A DNA stretch of 64,000 bases, from positions 1 through 64,000 of the forward strand of contig NZ_JAFNJU010000003.1 of NCBI RefSeq assembly GCF_017368455.1, in the 5' to 3' direction. Within the stretch, counting starts at the first letter, position 1. Each line of letters starts with the position of its first letter. A program made the translations under genes and the position numbers. Shown here one piece after another: positions 41,781 to 50,423 of this stretch. The notes beneath the pieces were generated by a model. The model was not told where the DNA came from and made no database searches. It saw nothing but the letters and a program-made list of their open reading frames with translations. The DNA comes from Proteiniclasticum aestuarii. GTDB lineage: Bacteria > Bacillota > Clostridia > Clostridiales > Clostridiaceae.

Positions 41781-43523
41781 CTAGGGGAGGATTTCATCGA
41801 CTCCGATGAACCGGCCTTCCGACATATGGTAAAGCCCCTGATCGGTGATTTTCAGCTCGGGGATCACCGGCAAGGTCAGAAAGGAGAGGGTAAGGAAGGG
41901 ATTGAACCGGATATCCTGAAAAATCAGTCTGGATGCAGCATGGAGTTTTTTCAGATCTGCACTGATTGCTTCCAGAGGCGCACTGGACATGAGCCCTGCG
42001 ATTTCAAGCTTCAGCTCAGCCAGGATTTTTCCGTCCTCCGCGATGACGATGCCACCGCCGATTTCCTCGATTCTCTTCACAGCCAGAATCAGATCTTCGT
42101 CGTTCATTCCCAGCGCCACCAGGTTATGGGAGTCATGGGCGATGGTCGTTGCCACAGCGCCCTTCTGCATATGGAAGCCCTTGACGATGCCCTTTCCGAA
42201 GCTGCCGTTTCTGCCATGTCTTTCCATGACAAAGAGCTTTGCCAGATCTTCTGAAGCATCTGGTCTGAAATTCCGGTTTTTTTCATAGTTCATGGTCAGA
42301 TGACTGGTCAGAAGACTGTTGGGCTGAATCTCGATGAGATTCAGCATGCCGGTGGCGGTTCGGATGGCAAGATGCTCTTCTGTGAAATCAGGAAGCTTTA
42401 TGGTGTTTTCCGGTTCCAGAACATCGCTGTCCGGATAGTCATACACCAGGGTCTCCTTGTCCCAGATAAGATTCCCGTTTTTGTAGACTGAGCGGATGGT
42501 GAAGGCTTCCAGATTGTCCAGAATCACAAGATCGGCCTCATAGCCAGGGGCCACAGCACCTTTTCGGCTGAGTCCGTAACATTCAGCAGGATTCAGCGTG
42601 GCCATTCTGACAGCATCGACGGGGTCCAGCTGATTTTCCATGGCTTTTCTCACCATAGCGTCTATACTGCCGTGATCATAAAGATCATCCACATAGATGT
42701 CATCTGTACAGAAGGTGAATCTTCTGTGATTGTTCTTGTTCACCAGAGGGATTAGGGCGTCGAAATTCTTGGCCACGGAACCTTCCCGGATGTGGATGTA
42801 GAAGCCTTTCTTCAGTCTGTCGCTGGCTTCTTCCAGGGTGGTGCATTCATGGTCCGTTCTGATTCCTGCGGTGCGGTAGATATTGTTGTCCATGAAAGAC
42901 AGGCCGGAGCCATGTCCATCGATGGTTTTTCGATGATTCTGTGCATCCAGCAGTTTCTCCATCATATCATCGGAGGTTTCTCTCACAGAGGGCAGATCCA
43001 TGACCTCAGCAAGGCCGGATACCCGGGCATGATCATAAAATGGAGCAAGATCTCTAGAGGAAAGCACTGCACCGGATGTCTCATGTCTTGTGGCGGGCAC
43101 ACAGGAGGGCAGCATCATCTGAAAATCCACCGGAAGATTTTCCGAGGCGTTCAGCATATAGGTGAGTCCTTCCGTGCCCAGAACATTCCCGATTTCATGG
43201 GGGTCCATGATGACAGTGGTGATGCCATGCTTTGTGGCTGCCTTTGAAAATTCCTTTGGTGTGGCCAGGGTGGATTCTATATGGATATGGGCGTCGATGA
43301 GACCAGGAACGATATAGGCGCCCTGAAGATCCACTTCTACGGTTCCAGCATAGGCAGGACCCAGTCCCACGATCATGCCGTCTTTCACTGCAACGGATTC
43401 ACTGAGAATTTCTCCGCTGAACACATCCAGAACTCTGCCGTTTTTCAGGATCAGATCACAGGGGGTTTTTCCGCTGGCCCCATCAATCAGGGATCGGAGC
43501 TTTTCTTTATTCAAACAATTCAT
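41781..43523 (-). CDS. ade: Adenine deaminase
   Basis: The 580-residue amidohydrolase converts adenine to hypoxanthine and ammonia in purine salvage. Metal and catalytic motifs are GLIDAHIHIESTLATP (near 74-89), VIMDPHEIGNV (near 104-114), HGSGL (near 203), FCTDDIYVDDL (near 270-280) and the C-terminal AVATTIAHDSHNLVALG (near 457-473), all typical of the Ade family. Length is standard. The ATG at 43523 follows a GAGGAG site. It is transcribed alone, toward its own terminator. Confidence 0.95.
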   Translation of the reverse strand: MNCLNKEKLRSLIDGASGKTPCDLILKNGRVLDVFSGEILSESVAVKDGMIVGLGPAYAGTVEVDLQGAYIVPGLIDAHIHIESTLATPKEFSKAATKHGITTVIMDPHEIGNVLGTEGLTYMLNASENLPVDFQMMLPSCVPATRHETSGAVLSSRDLAPFYDHARVSGLAEVMDLPSVRETSDDMMEKLLDAQNHRKTIDGHGSGLSFMDNNIYRTAGIRTDHECTTLEEASDRLKKGFYIHIREGSVAKNFDALIPLVNKNNHRRFTFCTDDIYVDDLYDHGSIDAMVRKAMENQLDPVDAVRMATLNPAECYGLSRKGAVAPGYEADLVILDNLEAFTIRSVYKNGNLIWDKETLVYDYPDSDVLEPENTIKLPDFTEEHLAIRTATGMLNLIEIQPNSLLTSHLTMNYEKNRNFRPDASEDLAKLFVMERHGRNGSFGKGIVKGFHMQKGAVATTIAHDSHNLVALGMNDEDLILAVKRIEEIGGGIVIAEDGKILAELKLEIAGLMSSAPLEAISADLKKLHAASRLIFQDIRFNPFLTLSFLTLPVIPELKITDQGLYHMSEGRFIGVDEILP

Positions 43524-43706
43524 CTCCTCTTTGATATTTATTAGTACTATAGTGTAATAATATTAACGTGTCAATGAACGACAGTGAAGATTGTGCAAAT
43601 TTTATGGAATCCCTGTCTCATTATGAAAGTCAGCTGACTTGTCCGTCCTAAAGTAGGGTGCAGTTTCCTGCAAGAGGACTGGAAAAATGATCCTGGAAAA
43701 GAAAAT

Positions 43707-43729
43707 GAACTGGCTGATACAGCCAGTTC
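43707..43729 (-). terminator. Terminator of the S9 peptidase gene
   Basis: GAACTGGCTG and CAGCCAGTTC are exact complements around ATA; on the reverse strand TTTTCTTTTCC follows. The rest of 43524-43761 shows no gene. Confidence 0.75.
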
Positions 43730-43761
43730 AGATCTATAGGAGTGTTTGAAGCTTGCGATTG

Positions 43762-45762
43762 CTACTGGTTCAGTTCCTTGTACTTCCTGAACCATTCATC
43801 CATTTCAGTGAGTCTTCTCACACGATGCTTTGGTTTTCCTGAACGGGAGAGTTCATGGTTTTCTCCTCTGAACATGCAGAGTCTGGAATCCACGCCATGG
43901 AACTTCAGGGCGGTGAACATCTGGAGCCCTTCTGTGATCCAGCATCTGTAATCCTCTTCCGAGTGGATGAACAGCGTAGGTGTCTTGACTTTGTCTGCAT
44001 ACTTCAGTGGAGACTGATCCCACATTTTCTCGTTGTTCTCCCATGGAGTTGCAGCGGTCTGATCATCGGCAAAATAGTAGCCGATGTCCGTGGTGTTGAA
44101 CATGGAGATCCAGTTGGAGATGCTTCTCTGGGAAGCGGCTGCCTTAAACCGGTCTGTATGACCGATGATCCAGTTGGTCATGAAGCCGCCATAGGAACCG
44201 CCTGTGACGAAGAGAAGATCTTCGTCTATGTCCTTGTAGGTCTTCAGTGCCAGATCCGTGAAGTTCATGAGATCTTCGTAGTCGATGTCTCCGTACTTTC
44301 CTCTGATGTCCGAGAAATCATTTCCTTTTCCATCGCTTCCTCTTGGGTTGCAGAAGATCACAAAGTAACCGCTGCTGGCGAAGTACTGCAGTTCATGATA
44401 GAACACGCTTCCATAGACTGTCTTCGGGCCACCATGGATTTCAAGAAGTGCAGGATATTTCTTTCCTTCCTCGTAATCCGCGGGTTTCAGCACAAACCCG
44501 TCGATGGTTCTGCCGTCTTCCAGGGTATAGGAGAGGGGCTCAGGAATGGAAAGTTTCAGTTCGTCTCGGATCCAGTCGTTGAAGCCTGTGAGCTGGACAG
44601 ACTTTCCGTTTTCCACTTTATGGATTTCCTGAAGAGACGTATTCTTCATACCGATGAAGAGAATGTTTCCGTCTTTGACACTGATGGAATCTACGGAACC
44701 TTCTTCCGTCATCACTTCTTTGATTTCCCCATCAGCGCCGATTTTCATGATATGGGAATCGGTGCCCTGGGTTGTGGTGAAGTAGAGCTCTTCCTGATCG
44801 ATGACTCTTGATTTTCCGCCACCGTATCTGGAATCGCTTCCTACGGAACTGTACAGGGAGATATCCAGGTCTTCTGTAATGAGCTTCAGTTCTCCATTTT
44901 CAAGATTGTAGGTGTAGAACTTGCTGTTTTCATTGATTCCGAGGGTTTTCATGTCGGAAGCGGTGAGGATCAGCATGTTCTCAGACAGGAACTCCGCATA
45001 GGACATGGATAGCCCTTTGGTCTCCAGCTTGATCACTGCAGCACCGTCAAAAATAGACAGTTCGTTGTAGAGCTCCTCCTTGTCCATGAAGGTGCTGGAG
45101 AGGATCACTGCCTGGTCCTTCTTCTCATTGAGCTTGATGCTTTCGATGTTTGTGTATTCACCGGTGAGATACTTGATGAATTGTCCTTTCTCATCGAAAA
45201 GAGACAGGCGGTTTCTTTTCCTGGAGGTGAATCCGTTGCCGTTGGACCAGTAGGGAATCTCATCCAGAACTTCATAGTCCTTCTCTTCCTTCAGTCTTTT
45301 CAGCTCATCGCTGAGCTCTTTTTCATCCAGAGTGAGCTGGTCTTTGCTGTTGTTGTCATAATAGGCGGAAGCAAGAAGCAGGCCGTTATAAAGGACTTCA
45401 TAGGCACTGACTTTCTTGTTGAAGCGAATGTACTTGTCCGCTTCTCCACCATGAATGTTGATTTTATAAACCTGAGTGAATTCTTTCAGTGATTCGCTTT
45501 CCTCTTTGTCCTTATCCTCTCGAATGGTTGTGAACAGAATATTTTCCGCATCAAGCCATTTGAAGCTGGATTCCTTGTTGAACGCCGTCAGCTTTCTGGT
45601 CTCGCCACTTTTCACATCCAGAAGATGCAGATTGGACAGATACTTGTTGCCCTCCATGTCCACTTCGTGGAGCACAAAGGCGGCATGATTTCCATCCGGT
45701 GCGTGTTCGATGCCGGACAGGAACTTGTAATTCTTGAAATCGTCAATGGCAATATTTCTCAT
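43762..45762 (-). CDS. S9 family (prolyl oligopeptidase/acylaminoacyl) peptidase
   Basis: The 666-residue protein has an N-terminal beta-propeller (about 1-390) and a C-terminal alpha/beta hydrolase domain. The nucleophile lies in VTGGSYGGFMTNW (GxSxGG, near 517-529), the acid in FIHSEEDYRCW (near 602-612) and the histidine in RGENHELSRSG (near 635-645). Such enzymes release acylated or N-terminal amino acids from oligopeptides in the cytoplasm; no signal peptide is seen. GGAGGT precedes the ATG at 45762. It is monocistronic. Confidence 0.93.
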   Translation of the reverse strand: MRNIAIDDFKNYKFLSGIEHAPDGNHAAFVLHEVDMEGNKYLSNLHLLDVKSGETRKLTAFNKESSFKWLDAENILFTTIREDKDKEESESLKEFTQVYKINIHGGEADKYIRFNKKVSAYEVLYNGLLLASAYYDNNSKDQLTLDEKELSDELKRLKEEKDYEVLDEIPYWSNGNGFTSRKRNRLSLFDEKGQFIKYLTGEYTNIESIKLNEKKDQAVILSSTFMDKEELYNELSIFDGAAVIKLETKGLSMSYAEFLSENMLILTASDMKTLGINENSKFYTYNLENGELKLITEDLDISLYSSVGSDSRYGGGKSRVIDQEELYFTTTQGTDSHIMKIGADGEIKEVMTEEGSVDSISVKDGNILFIGMKNTSLQEIHKVENGKSVQLTGFNDWIRDELKLSIPEPLSYTLEDGRTIDGFVLKPADYEEGKKYPALLEIHGGPKTVYGSVFYHELQYFASSGYFVIFCNPRGSDGKGNDFSDIRGKYGDIDYEDLMNFTDLALKTYKDIDEDLLFVTGGSYGGFMTNWIIGHTDRFKAAASQRSISNWISMFNTTDIGYYFADDQTAATPWENNEKMWDQSPLKYADKVKTPTLFIHSEEDYRCWITEGLQMFTALKFHGVDSRLCMFRGENHELSRSGKPKHRVRRLTEMDEWFRKYKELNQ

Positions 45763-45872
45763 GTGGGACCTCCGTAAAGATATTGATAGAATTAATATAC
45801 CGTAAAATTGACTGACAGTTTTGAATTATAGCCAATTTCTGTATGACAATAAGGTATTCTGTATTATTTCGG

Positions 45873-45906
45873 ACAAAAAAACTCCGCTGGGGGAACAGCG
45901 GAGTTT
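45873..45906 (-). terminator. Terminator of sodA
   Basis: AAACTCCGCTG (45879-45889) pairs perfectly with CAGCGGAGTTT (45896-45906), followed on the reverse strand by a T run. Confidence 0.9.
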
Positions 45907-45951
45907 CAGGCCAGTTGAAATATATATTAATTTGGGGTTTTCACAAACTGA

Positions 45952-46560
45952 TTATTTTGCTTCCTTGTATAACTTTGCAACTTCGTCCCAGTTCACCACG
46001 TTGAACCAGTTTTCAATGTATTCAGGTCTTCTGTTCTGATACTTCAGATAGTATGCATGTTCCCATACATCGAGCCCTAAGATGGGTTCGTATCCTTCTG
46101 ATACCGGATTGTCCTGGTTCGGTGTGGACATTACATCAAGCTTACCGTCCTTCACTACGAGCCATGCCCAGCCGGATCCGAATCTTGTTGCTGCGGCATC
46201 GGAGAAAACAGTCTTGAATTCTTCGAAGCTTCCGAACTTCTCATTGATGGCATCCAGCAGGTCGCCTTCTGGTTTCTGTCCTTCGGCTTTCTTCATGACG
46301 GTCCAGAACAGGGAGTGATTCATGTGTCCTCCACCATTGTTTCTGACAGCGGTCCTGATGTCTTCAGGAACTGCCTTCAGATCTGAAAGCAGATCCTTCA
46401 AGCTCTTTTCCTGGAGTTCAGGATACTTTTCCAGAGCACCGTTCAGCTTGGTCACATATCCGTTGTGATGCTTGGAATAATGAATCTCCATGGTCTGTGC
46501 GTCCACGTAGGGTTCTAATGCGTTATAATCATAAGGTAGTTTTGGTAATTCATGTTTCAT
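45952..46560 (-). CDS. sodA: Superoxide dismutase (Mn/Fe)
   Basis: The 202-residue enzyme converts superoxide to oxygen and hydrogen peroxide. The metal ligands are His27 (EIHYSKHH), a His in [10 protein letters not shown] (near 80), Asp in [11 protein letters not shown] (near 163) and the His 4 residues later. GSGWAWLVV and [14 protein letters not shown] match Mn/Fe SODs. Its presence suggests some oxygen exposure in an otherwise fermentative organism. GGAGG precedes the ATG; a promoter lies about 85 nt upstream. Confidence 0.97.
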   Translation of the reverse strand: MKHELPKLPYDYNALEPYVDAQTMEIHYSKHHNGYVTKLNGALEKYPELQEKSLKDLLSDLKAVPEDIRTAVRNNGGGHMNHSLFWTVMKKAEGQKPEGDLLDAINEKFGSFEEFKTVFSDAAATRFGSGWAWLVVKDGKLDVMSTPNQDNPVSEGYEPILGLDVWEHAYYLKYQNRRPEYIENWFNVVNWDEVAKLYKEAK

Positions 46561-46641
46561 TATTTAATTCCTCCAAATTCTGTTTTTTTCAAATCATTTT
46601 TCGCTTCTGTCATTCAGAAGGTTCAATGAACTTATGTGTCT

Positions 46642-46670
46642 ACTATAACGCAATTGATAGTCAAATTCAA
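46642..46670 (-). promoter_or_regulatory. Promoter of sodA
   Basis: On the reverse strand, TTGAAT (46670-46665) and TATAGT (46647-46642) are separated by 17 bp, upstream of sodA. Confidence 0.7.
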
Positions 46671-46800
46671 TAGCATACAATTAAATTTACTGGCCATATG
46701 TATTTTGTTAATAGTACGTTTACAAAGTTCACTGGAATGATTTCTTTGGAGCATTGAATAGGAGAATTCTATAGGGAATATATTCTAAAGAAAGTGTAAA

Positions 46801-46833
46801 ACAGGAAGCCCTGATCAGGAGCTTCCTGTTTTT
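46801..46833 (-). terminator. Terminator of the CmpB-like gene
   Basis: ACAGGAAGC pairs with GCTTCCTGT around a self-complementary CTGATCAG loop. T runs lie on both strands' 3' sides. It is 11 nt past the stop of the membrane protein gene. Confidence 0.8.
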
Positions 46834-46839
46834 GAACTA

Positions 46840-47637
46840 TTATGAATCACGCATCTTACTGATTGTATCATCAATCTTTTTTTTACCCGTCAGATAGGTG
46901 TTTTTCAGTTTATTGAAGATTTCTCTGTTCTTCAGCGGCATGATGTCAGGAAAGGCATTGAAGAGTCTTTGATTCTGATACCGGCCCTTCTGAAACAGAA
47001 GTCTGACTTTTTCCGTATAAATAGCCGTATCTTCCAGCCTGTTCTGCAGCATCTGCTTCAGTTCTTCCAGTCTGATCTCACCTTCTTTCACGAGACGGTC
47101 GAATTCCTCCTTGACCATGGCAATCCGCTTATTAAGCAGGAGCAGATGTCTCACGGTGAAGACCAGGTCGGACAGAACAGCCAGAAAAATAATCAGAGAC
47201 AGGTAGCTTAGCAGAATCATAGGCTGCTGATAGAGATAGGATTCAATGGCCGGATGGACAACGTTCACAACCAGAACGGAGAGGGATGCGAAGACAAGGG
47301 CTCCAGTGAGATAGACTCGTCCATGAACATTGAACGGTCTTCTCGAATAATCCCACCATCTGGCATGGAAGAATGTCTCCAGAAGTACCGAGGTGACATA
47401 TTCCACCGTGGTGGTGAGAACCATGCTGGACAGGAAGAGGGGCAAGAGTCCTGTGTTCTTTCCGTAAAACACCTGAATTACGAGAATCGCTCCGAAACCG
47501 TAGACCGGACAGAGCGGGCCATTGAGAAACCCCCGATTGACCAGTTTCCTGCCGGTGATGGAACAAAGTGTCGATTCATAGACCCATCCAGCCACACTGT
47601 AAATTATGAAATAAAGAAACCAGTACATGAGACCCAT
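46840..47637 (-). CDS. Putative ABC-transporter type IV (CmpB family) membrane protein
   Basis: The 265-residue protein matches PF06541-type proteins: FIIYSVAGWVYESTLCSI (near 10-27), GRKLVNRGFLNGPLCPVYGFGA (29-50), and FFHARWWDYSRRPFNVHGRVYL (near 89-110). It has about five membrane helices in the first 170 residues and a cytoplasmic coiled coil (about 170-215). The family is annotated as a possible transporter, but no partner ATPase is adjacent in the same unit and the role is unknown. GGAGG precedes the ATG. Confidence 0.85.
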   Translation of the reverse strand: MGLMYWFLYFIIYSVAGWVYESTLCSITGRKLVNRGFLNGPLCPVYGFGAILVIQVFYGKNTGLLPLFLSSMVLTTTVEYVTSVLLETFFHARWWDYSRRPFNVHGRVYLTGALVFASLSVLVVNVVHPAIESYLYQQPMILLSYLSLIIFLAVLSDLVFTVRHLLLLNKRIAMVKEEFDRLVKEGEIRLEELKQMLQNRLEDTAIYTEKVRLLFQKGRYQNQRLFNAFPDIMPLKNREIFNKLKNTYLTGKKKIDDTISKMRDS

Positions 47638-47710
47638 GGTAATCCTCCATCTTCCTTGCTGCGTAAGCCATATATTACTATTATACAGAAAATGGATGAG
47701 TTTTTGACAG

Positions 47711-48322
47711 CTATCCCAGAATTACTTTTTTATCTGCAACTCTTTCAATGAGGTCCTCATCATGGGATACCACAATGACAGCCTGTTCCTTCTTGATCTT
47801 ACGGATGATGTCGATGAGAAGGGTTTTATTTTCCCCATCCAGGCTGCTGGTAGGTTCATCGAAGCACAGCACCAGAGGATTCAGAAGAAGGGCTCTGATG
47901 ATGGCGATTCTCTGCTTCTGACCACCGGATAGCTCCGAAGGATAGGCGGATTTCTTGTCTGACAGCCCAAACTCTCTGAGATAGGATTCTGCTTTCTTCA
48001 CGGCTTCCTTCTCCTCATAGAGCTTATGGTATTTCACGGCGATGAGAAGATTGTCCATGACATTCAGGTGCTGAAACAGCGAGGAGGACTGAAAGACGAG
48101 CCCGATACGGATTCTGTTCTTTTCATCCACCTTTGTCTCATTAAGATAGAAGTGGCCTTCGTCCTGCTTCTCCAGCTGCACGATGCATTTCAGCAGGGTG
48201 GATTTCCCTACTCCGGAAGGACCCACTATGGCAAGCACTTCATTTTTCTCTACCTGAAAGTTCATGTTTTCAAGGACTTTCAGGTCTCCATAGGATTTGG
48301 ATATGTTCTCTGCTTTAAACAC
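47711..48322 (-). CDS. Polar amino acid ABC transporter, ATP-binding protein
   Basis: The 203-residue ATPase has Walker A GPSGVGKST (near 34-42), Q-loop LVFQSSSLFQHL (near 75-86), signature LSGGQKQRIAI (near 128-138), Walker B CFDEPTSSLD (near 148-157) and the switch His in VVSHDED. It stops about 35 residues earlier than typical GlnQ/HisP proteins (which have about 240), right after RVADKKVILG, so the C-terminal helix region is missing though the catalytic core is complete. GTG start at 48322 overlaps the stop of the permease gene. With the T-box upstream, it is part of a probable histidine importer. Confidence 0.92.
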   Translation of the reverse strand: MFKAENISKSYGDLKVLENMNFQVEKNEVLAIVGPSGVGKSTLLKCIVQLEKQDEGHFYLNETKVDEKNRIRIGLVFQSSSLFQHLNVMDNLLIAVKYHKLYEEKEAVKKAESYLREFGLSDKKSAYPSELSGGQKQRIAIIRALLLNPLVLCFDEPTSSLDGENKTLLIDIIRKIKKEQAVIVVSHDEDLIERVADKKVILG

Positions 48323-48963
48323 TAGATGGTCACCTTCCTCATGTTTTTCTCGATTTTCTTCAGCACTTTTTCAATGATGATGCTCAGCGTGAAATAGATG
48401 AGCCCCACTATGATGAAAGGCGTAGCTGACACATAGAGGTTCGCCAGGGTTCTGGATACTTTGATCAGCTCACTGAGACCCAGGGCATAGATCAGCGCCG
48501 TATCTTTCAGGAGAACCAGTACTTCATTGGATAGAGAAGGAAAGCTGTTTCGCACGGAAAGCGGCAGAAGGATCCGGTAGAATGTGTAGGACTTCGAGAA
48601 TCCCAGCACAAAGGCCACGTCCTTCTGATCCTGAGGGACACTTTGTATCCCTCCTCTCAGAATTTCAGCGATGTAGCCTGTATAGTTGAAAGTGAAACCG
48701 ATGAGCGCTGCCGTCATCCGATCCAGGGTGATGCCGAAATAGGGCAGCCCGAAGAAGATGAAGATCAGCTGAAGCAGCAGAGGGGTTCCACGCACGATGG
48801 ATATATAAAAGGAGATGAGGGGCCTCATGCGTCTGAACCCGTAAAGATAGGTTACCAGTACGCCAAGCAGGGATGAGGTCAGGAGCGTGATGATGAAATA
48901 GAACAGCGTCTGCCCAAGACCCTGCAGGAGCATGGGATAGCTTGACTGGAGCATATTAATCAT
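48322..48963 (-). CDS. Polar amino acid ABC transporter, permease
   Basis: The 213-residue HisM/GlnP-type permease has about five membrane helices and the characteristic IVRGTPLLLQLIFIFFGLPYFG (near 54-75) and the EAA-like loop AEILRGGIQSVPQDQKDVAFVLG (near 98-120), which contacts the ATPase. SFPSLSNEVLVLLKDTALIYALG (near 139-161) is also typical. The gene overlaps both neighbours by 1-8 nt, showing tight coupling in the binding protein-permease-ATPase operon. Confidence 0.94.
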   Translation of the reverse strand: MINMLQSSYPMLLQGLGQTLFYFIITLLTSSLLGVLVTYLYGFRRMRPLISFYISIVRGTPLLLQLIFIFFGLPYFGITLDRMTAALIGFTFNYTGYIAEILRGGIQSVPQDQKDVAFVLGFSKSYTFYRILLPLSVRNSFPSLSNEVLVLLKDTALIYALGLSELIKVSRTLANLYVSATPFIIVGLIYFTLSIIIEKVLKKIEKNMRKVTI

Positions 48964-49741
48964 TGATATACACCTTTTTTATTTCATCAAAGGTTCCGTC
49001 GCTTCTGATCTCTTCCAGAGTCTCGTTTACCTTCTCAAGAAGAGTGGTGTCGGATTTACGGAATCCGATGCCGTATTCTTCCTGACCGAAGTTATCCTCC
49101 AGAATGCGATATTCCTCGATGTTCTTGGATAGAAGCACATATCTTGCGAAAACCTCATCCAGCACGATGGCGTCACTTCTGCCGGCTTCCAGGTCCATGA
49201 AGAGGTCCAGGTTGGAATCGAAAGTAATGAGTTCCCCGTTCTTCAGGTTTTCCACAACCCCTTCTTCACCGGACACCGCATCGTAGGCGCTGGATTCCTT
49301 TTGCACGGAAACCACTTTACCCGTCAGGTCTTCCTTGGACATGATATCGGAGGAAGCCATGGTGATGATGATCTGTGTGTTATCCATGTACGGATCTGAA
49401 AAATTCACTTTCTCTTTTCTTGCATCGGTGATGGTATAGCCATTGAAGATCAGGTCGATGTTTCCGCTGTTTAATTCACTTTCCTTCAGTGACCAGTCGA
49501 TGGGCTGGAATTTCGGTGTGATGCCGATTCTGTCAAAGATTTCCTTGGCCAGGTCCACGTCGAATCCCACCAGTTCTCCCTGCTGATTTCTGAAACCCAT
49601 GGGTACAAAGGTATCATCAAGCCCTACGACGATCTCACCCTTTTCCATCAGAGCCTCAAAAGTGTCCTCATTTTTTTCTGCTGGGCTGCTGCAGCCTGCA
49701 AGTAGTACCAGTCCCATTAGTAGTGTGATGATCTTTTTCAT
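48956..49741 (-). CDS. Polar amino acid ABC transporter, substrate-binding lipoprotein
   Basis: The 261-residue protein begins with a lipoprotein signal (MKKIITLLMGLVLLAGCSS, mature Cys 17) and is a SBP_bac_3 protein: VVGLDDTFVPMGFRNQQGELVGFD (near 38-60), IDWSLKESELNSGNIDLIFNGYT (near 79-101), and an EYGIGFRKSD segment (near 218-227). It captures a polar amino acid outside the membrane. The T-box ahead of it reads histidine, so histidine is the most likely ligand. AAAGGAGG precedes the ATG. Confidence 0.94.
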   Translation of the reverse strand: MKKIITLLMGLVLLAGCSSPAEKNEDTFEALMEKGEIVVGLDDTFVPMGFRNQQGELVGFDVDLAKEIFDRIGITPKFQPIDWSLKESELNSGNIDLIFNGYTITDARKEKVNFSDPYMDNTQIIITMASSDIMSKEDLTGKVVSVQKESSAYDAVSGEEGVVENLKNGELITFDSNLDLFMDLEAGRSDAIVLDEVFARYVLLSKNIEEYRILEDNFGQEEYGIGFRKSDTTLLEKVNETLEEIRSDGTFDEIKKVYIND

Positions 49742-49784
49742 TTTCTTTTCCTCCTTTTTTTATTTAACTGCATGAAATTCAAAT

Positions 49785-49816
49785 AAAAAAGTCCTTAGTC
49801 TAAATAGACTAAGGAC
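49785..49816 (-). terminator. Regulated terminator of the transporter T-box
   Basis: A perfect 10-bp stem (49791-49800 with 49807-49816) followed on the reverse strand by TTTTTTATTTG, about 45 nt before the binding-protein start codon. Confidence 0.9.
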
Positions 49817-50045
49817 GATATCATTCGTGGTTCCACCTTATTTCATCAGCTCCTCACGGAAACTGACCTCTTCGAGTACAATCATACTCTAGTCTTGATA
49901 ACGGATGACAAGGATTCCCGGTACTCACTACTCTTTTCATTTTGCAAGTACAGCTCAAAGATGTGTTCCCCCATGCTCCACTGTTTTTTCACACCAACCA
50001 AAAACTCTCTGGAAGTTTTGCATAAGATACTATTTCTTTTCAACG
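49785..50045 (-). promoter_or_regulatory. T-box leader of the amino acid transporter, histidine specifier
   Basis: Read on the reverse strand, the leader has the T-box GGTGGAACCACG (49837-49826) and a terminator made of GTCCTTAGTC and GACTAAGGAC (49791-49816) with a T run. The stretch GAA-CAC-ATCTTTGAG aligns with GAA-TCC-ACCTCTGAG of the serS T-box in this window, placing CAC (His) at the specifier (49965-49963). Uncharged tRNA-His should therefore turn on this operon. T-box class is firm; the specifier reading rests on this alignment. Confidence 0.88.
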
Positions 50046-50359
50046 CAATTAAATTATTGAACCTATCTTACATCAGGAAAAAAATAAATGCAATGTTTTC
50101 CATGAATTTTGCGAAAAAATCATTGGCAAGGTTTACAAAATCGGTCTGTTTGCCGGATAGAGACAGATGTTTTATGAAATCGGAAAATTTCAGAATGTAA
50201 ATGCCGGAAGAGGAGCTTTCGGTAAACCGTGAAATTTCTGTGAATATAGTAGACTGATATCATTGATGATGCTGGCGGAAATTCCTCATAACTAGTCATT
50301 GCAGTAGTTTCAGACGGTTTATTGGATCATTGCACTTTGTCGTTTTCGTATTCGAGCAA
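50046..50359. other. Divergent gap between the T-box leader and the kinase gene
   Basis: No gene is visible on either strand. The T-box promoter should lie at the left end on the reverse strand but no clear consensus is seen. GAAATTTCTGT at 50231-50241 repeats a sequence found again inside the promoter of the kinase gene at 50366. Confidence 0.4.
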
Positions 50360-50388
50360 TTGACAGAAATTTCTGTTGATGATAATGT
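50360..50388 (+). promoter_or_regulatory. Promoter and palindromic operator of the PfkB kinase gene
   Basis: TTGACA at 50360-50365 is followed by TAATGT at 50383-50388 (17-bp spacing). Between them lies the perfect palindrome ACAGAAATTTCTGT (50363-50376), overlapping the -35 box, as a repressor operator would. Half-sites recur at 50231-50241 and near 50393-50400. Confidence 0.65.
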
Positions 50389-50423
50389 TTACACAGAAAT
50401 AATAAAATTCAAGGAGGGATATC

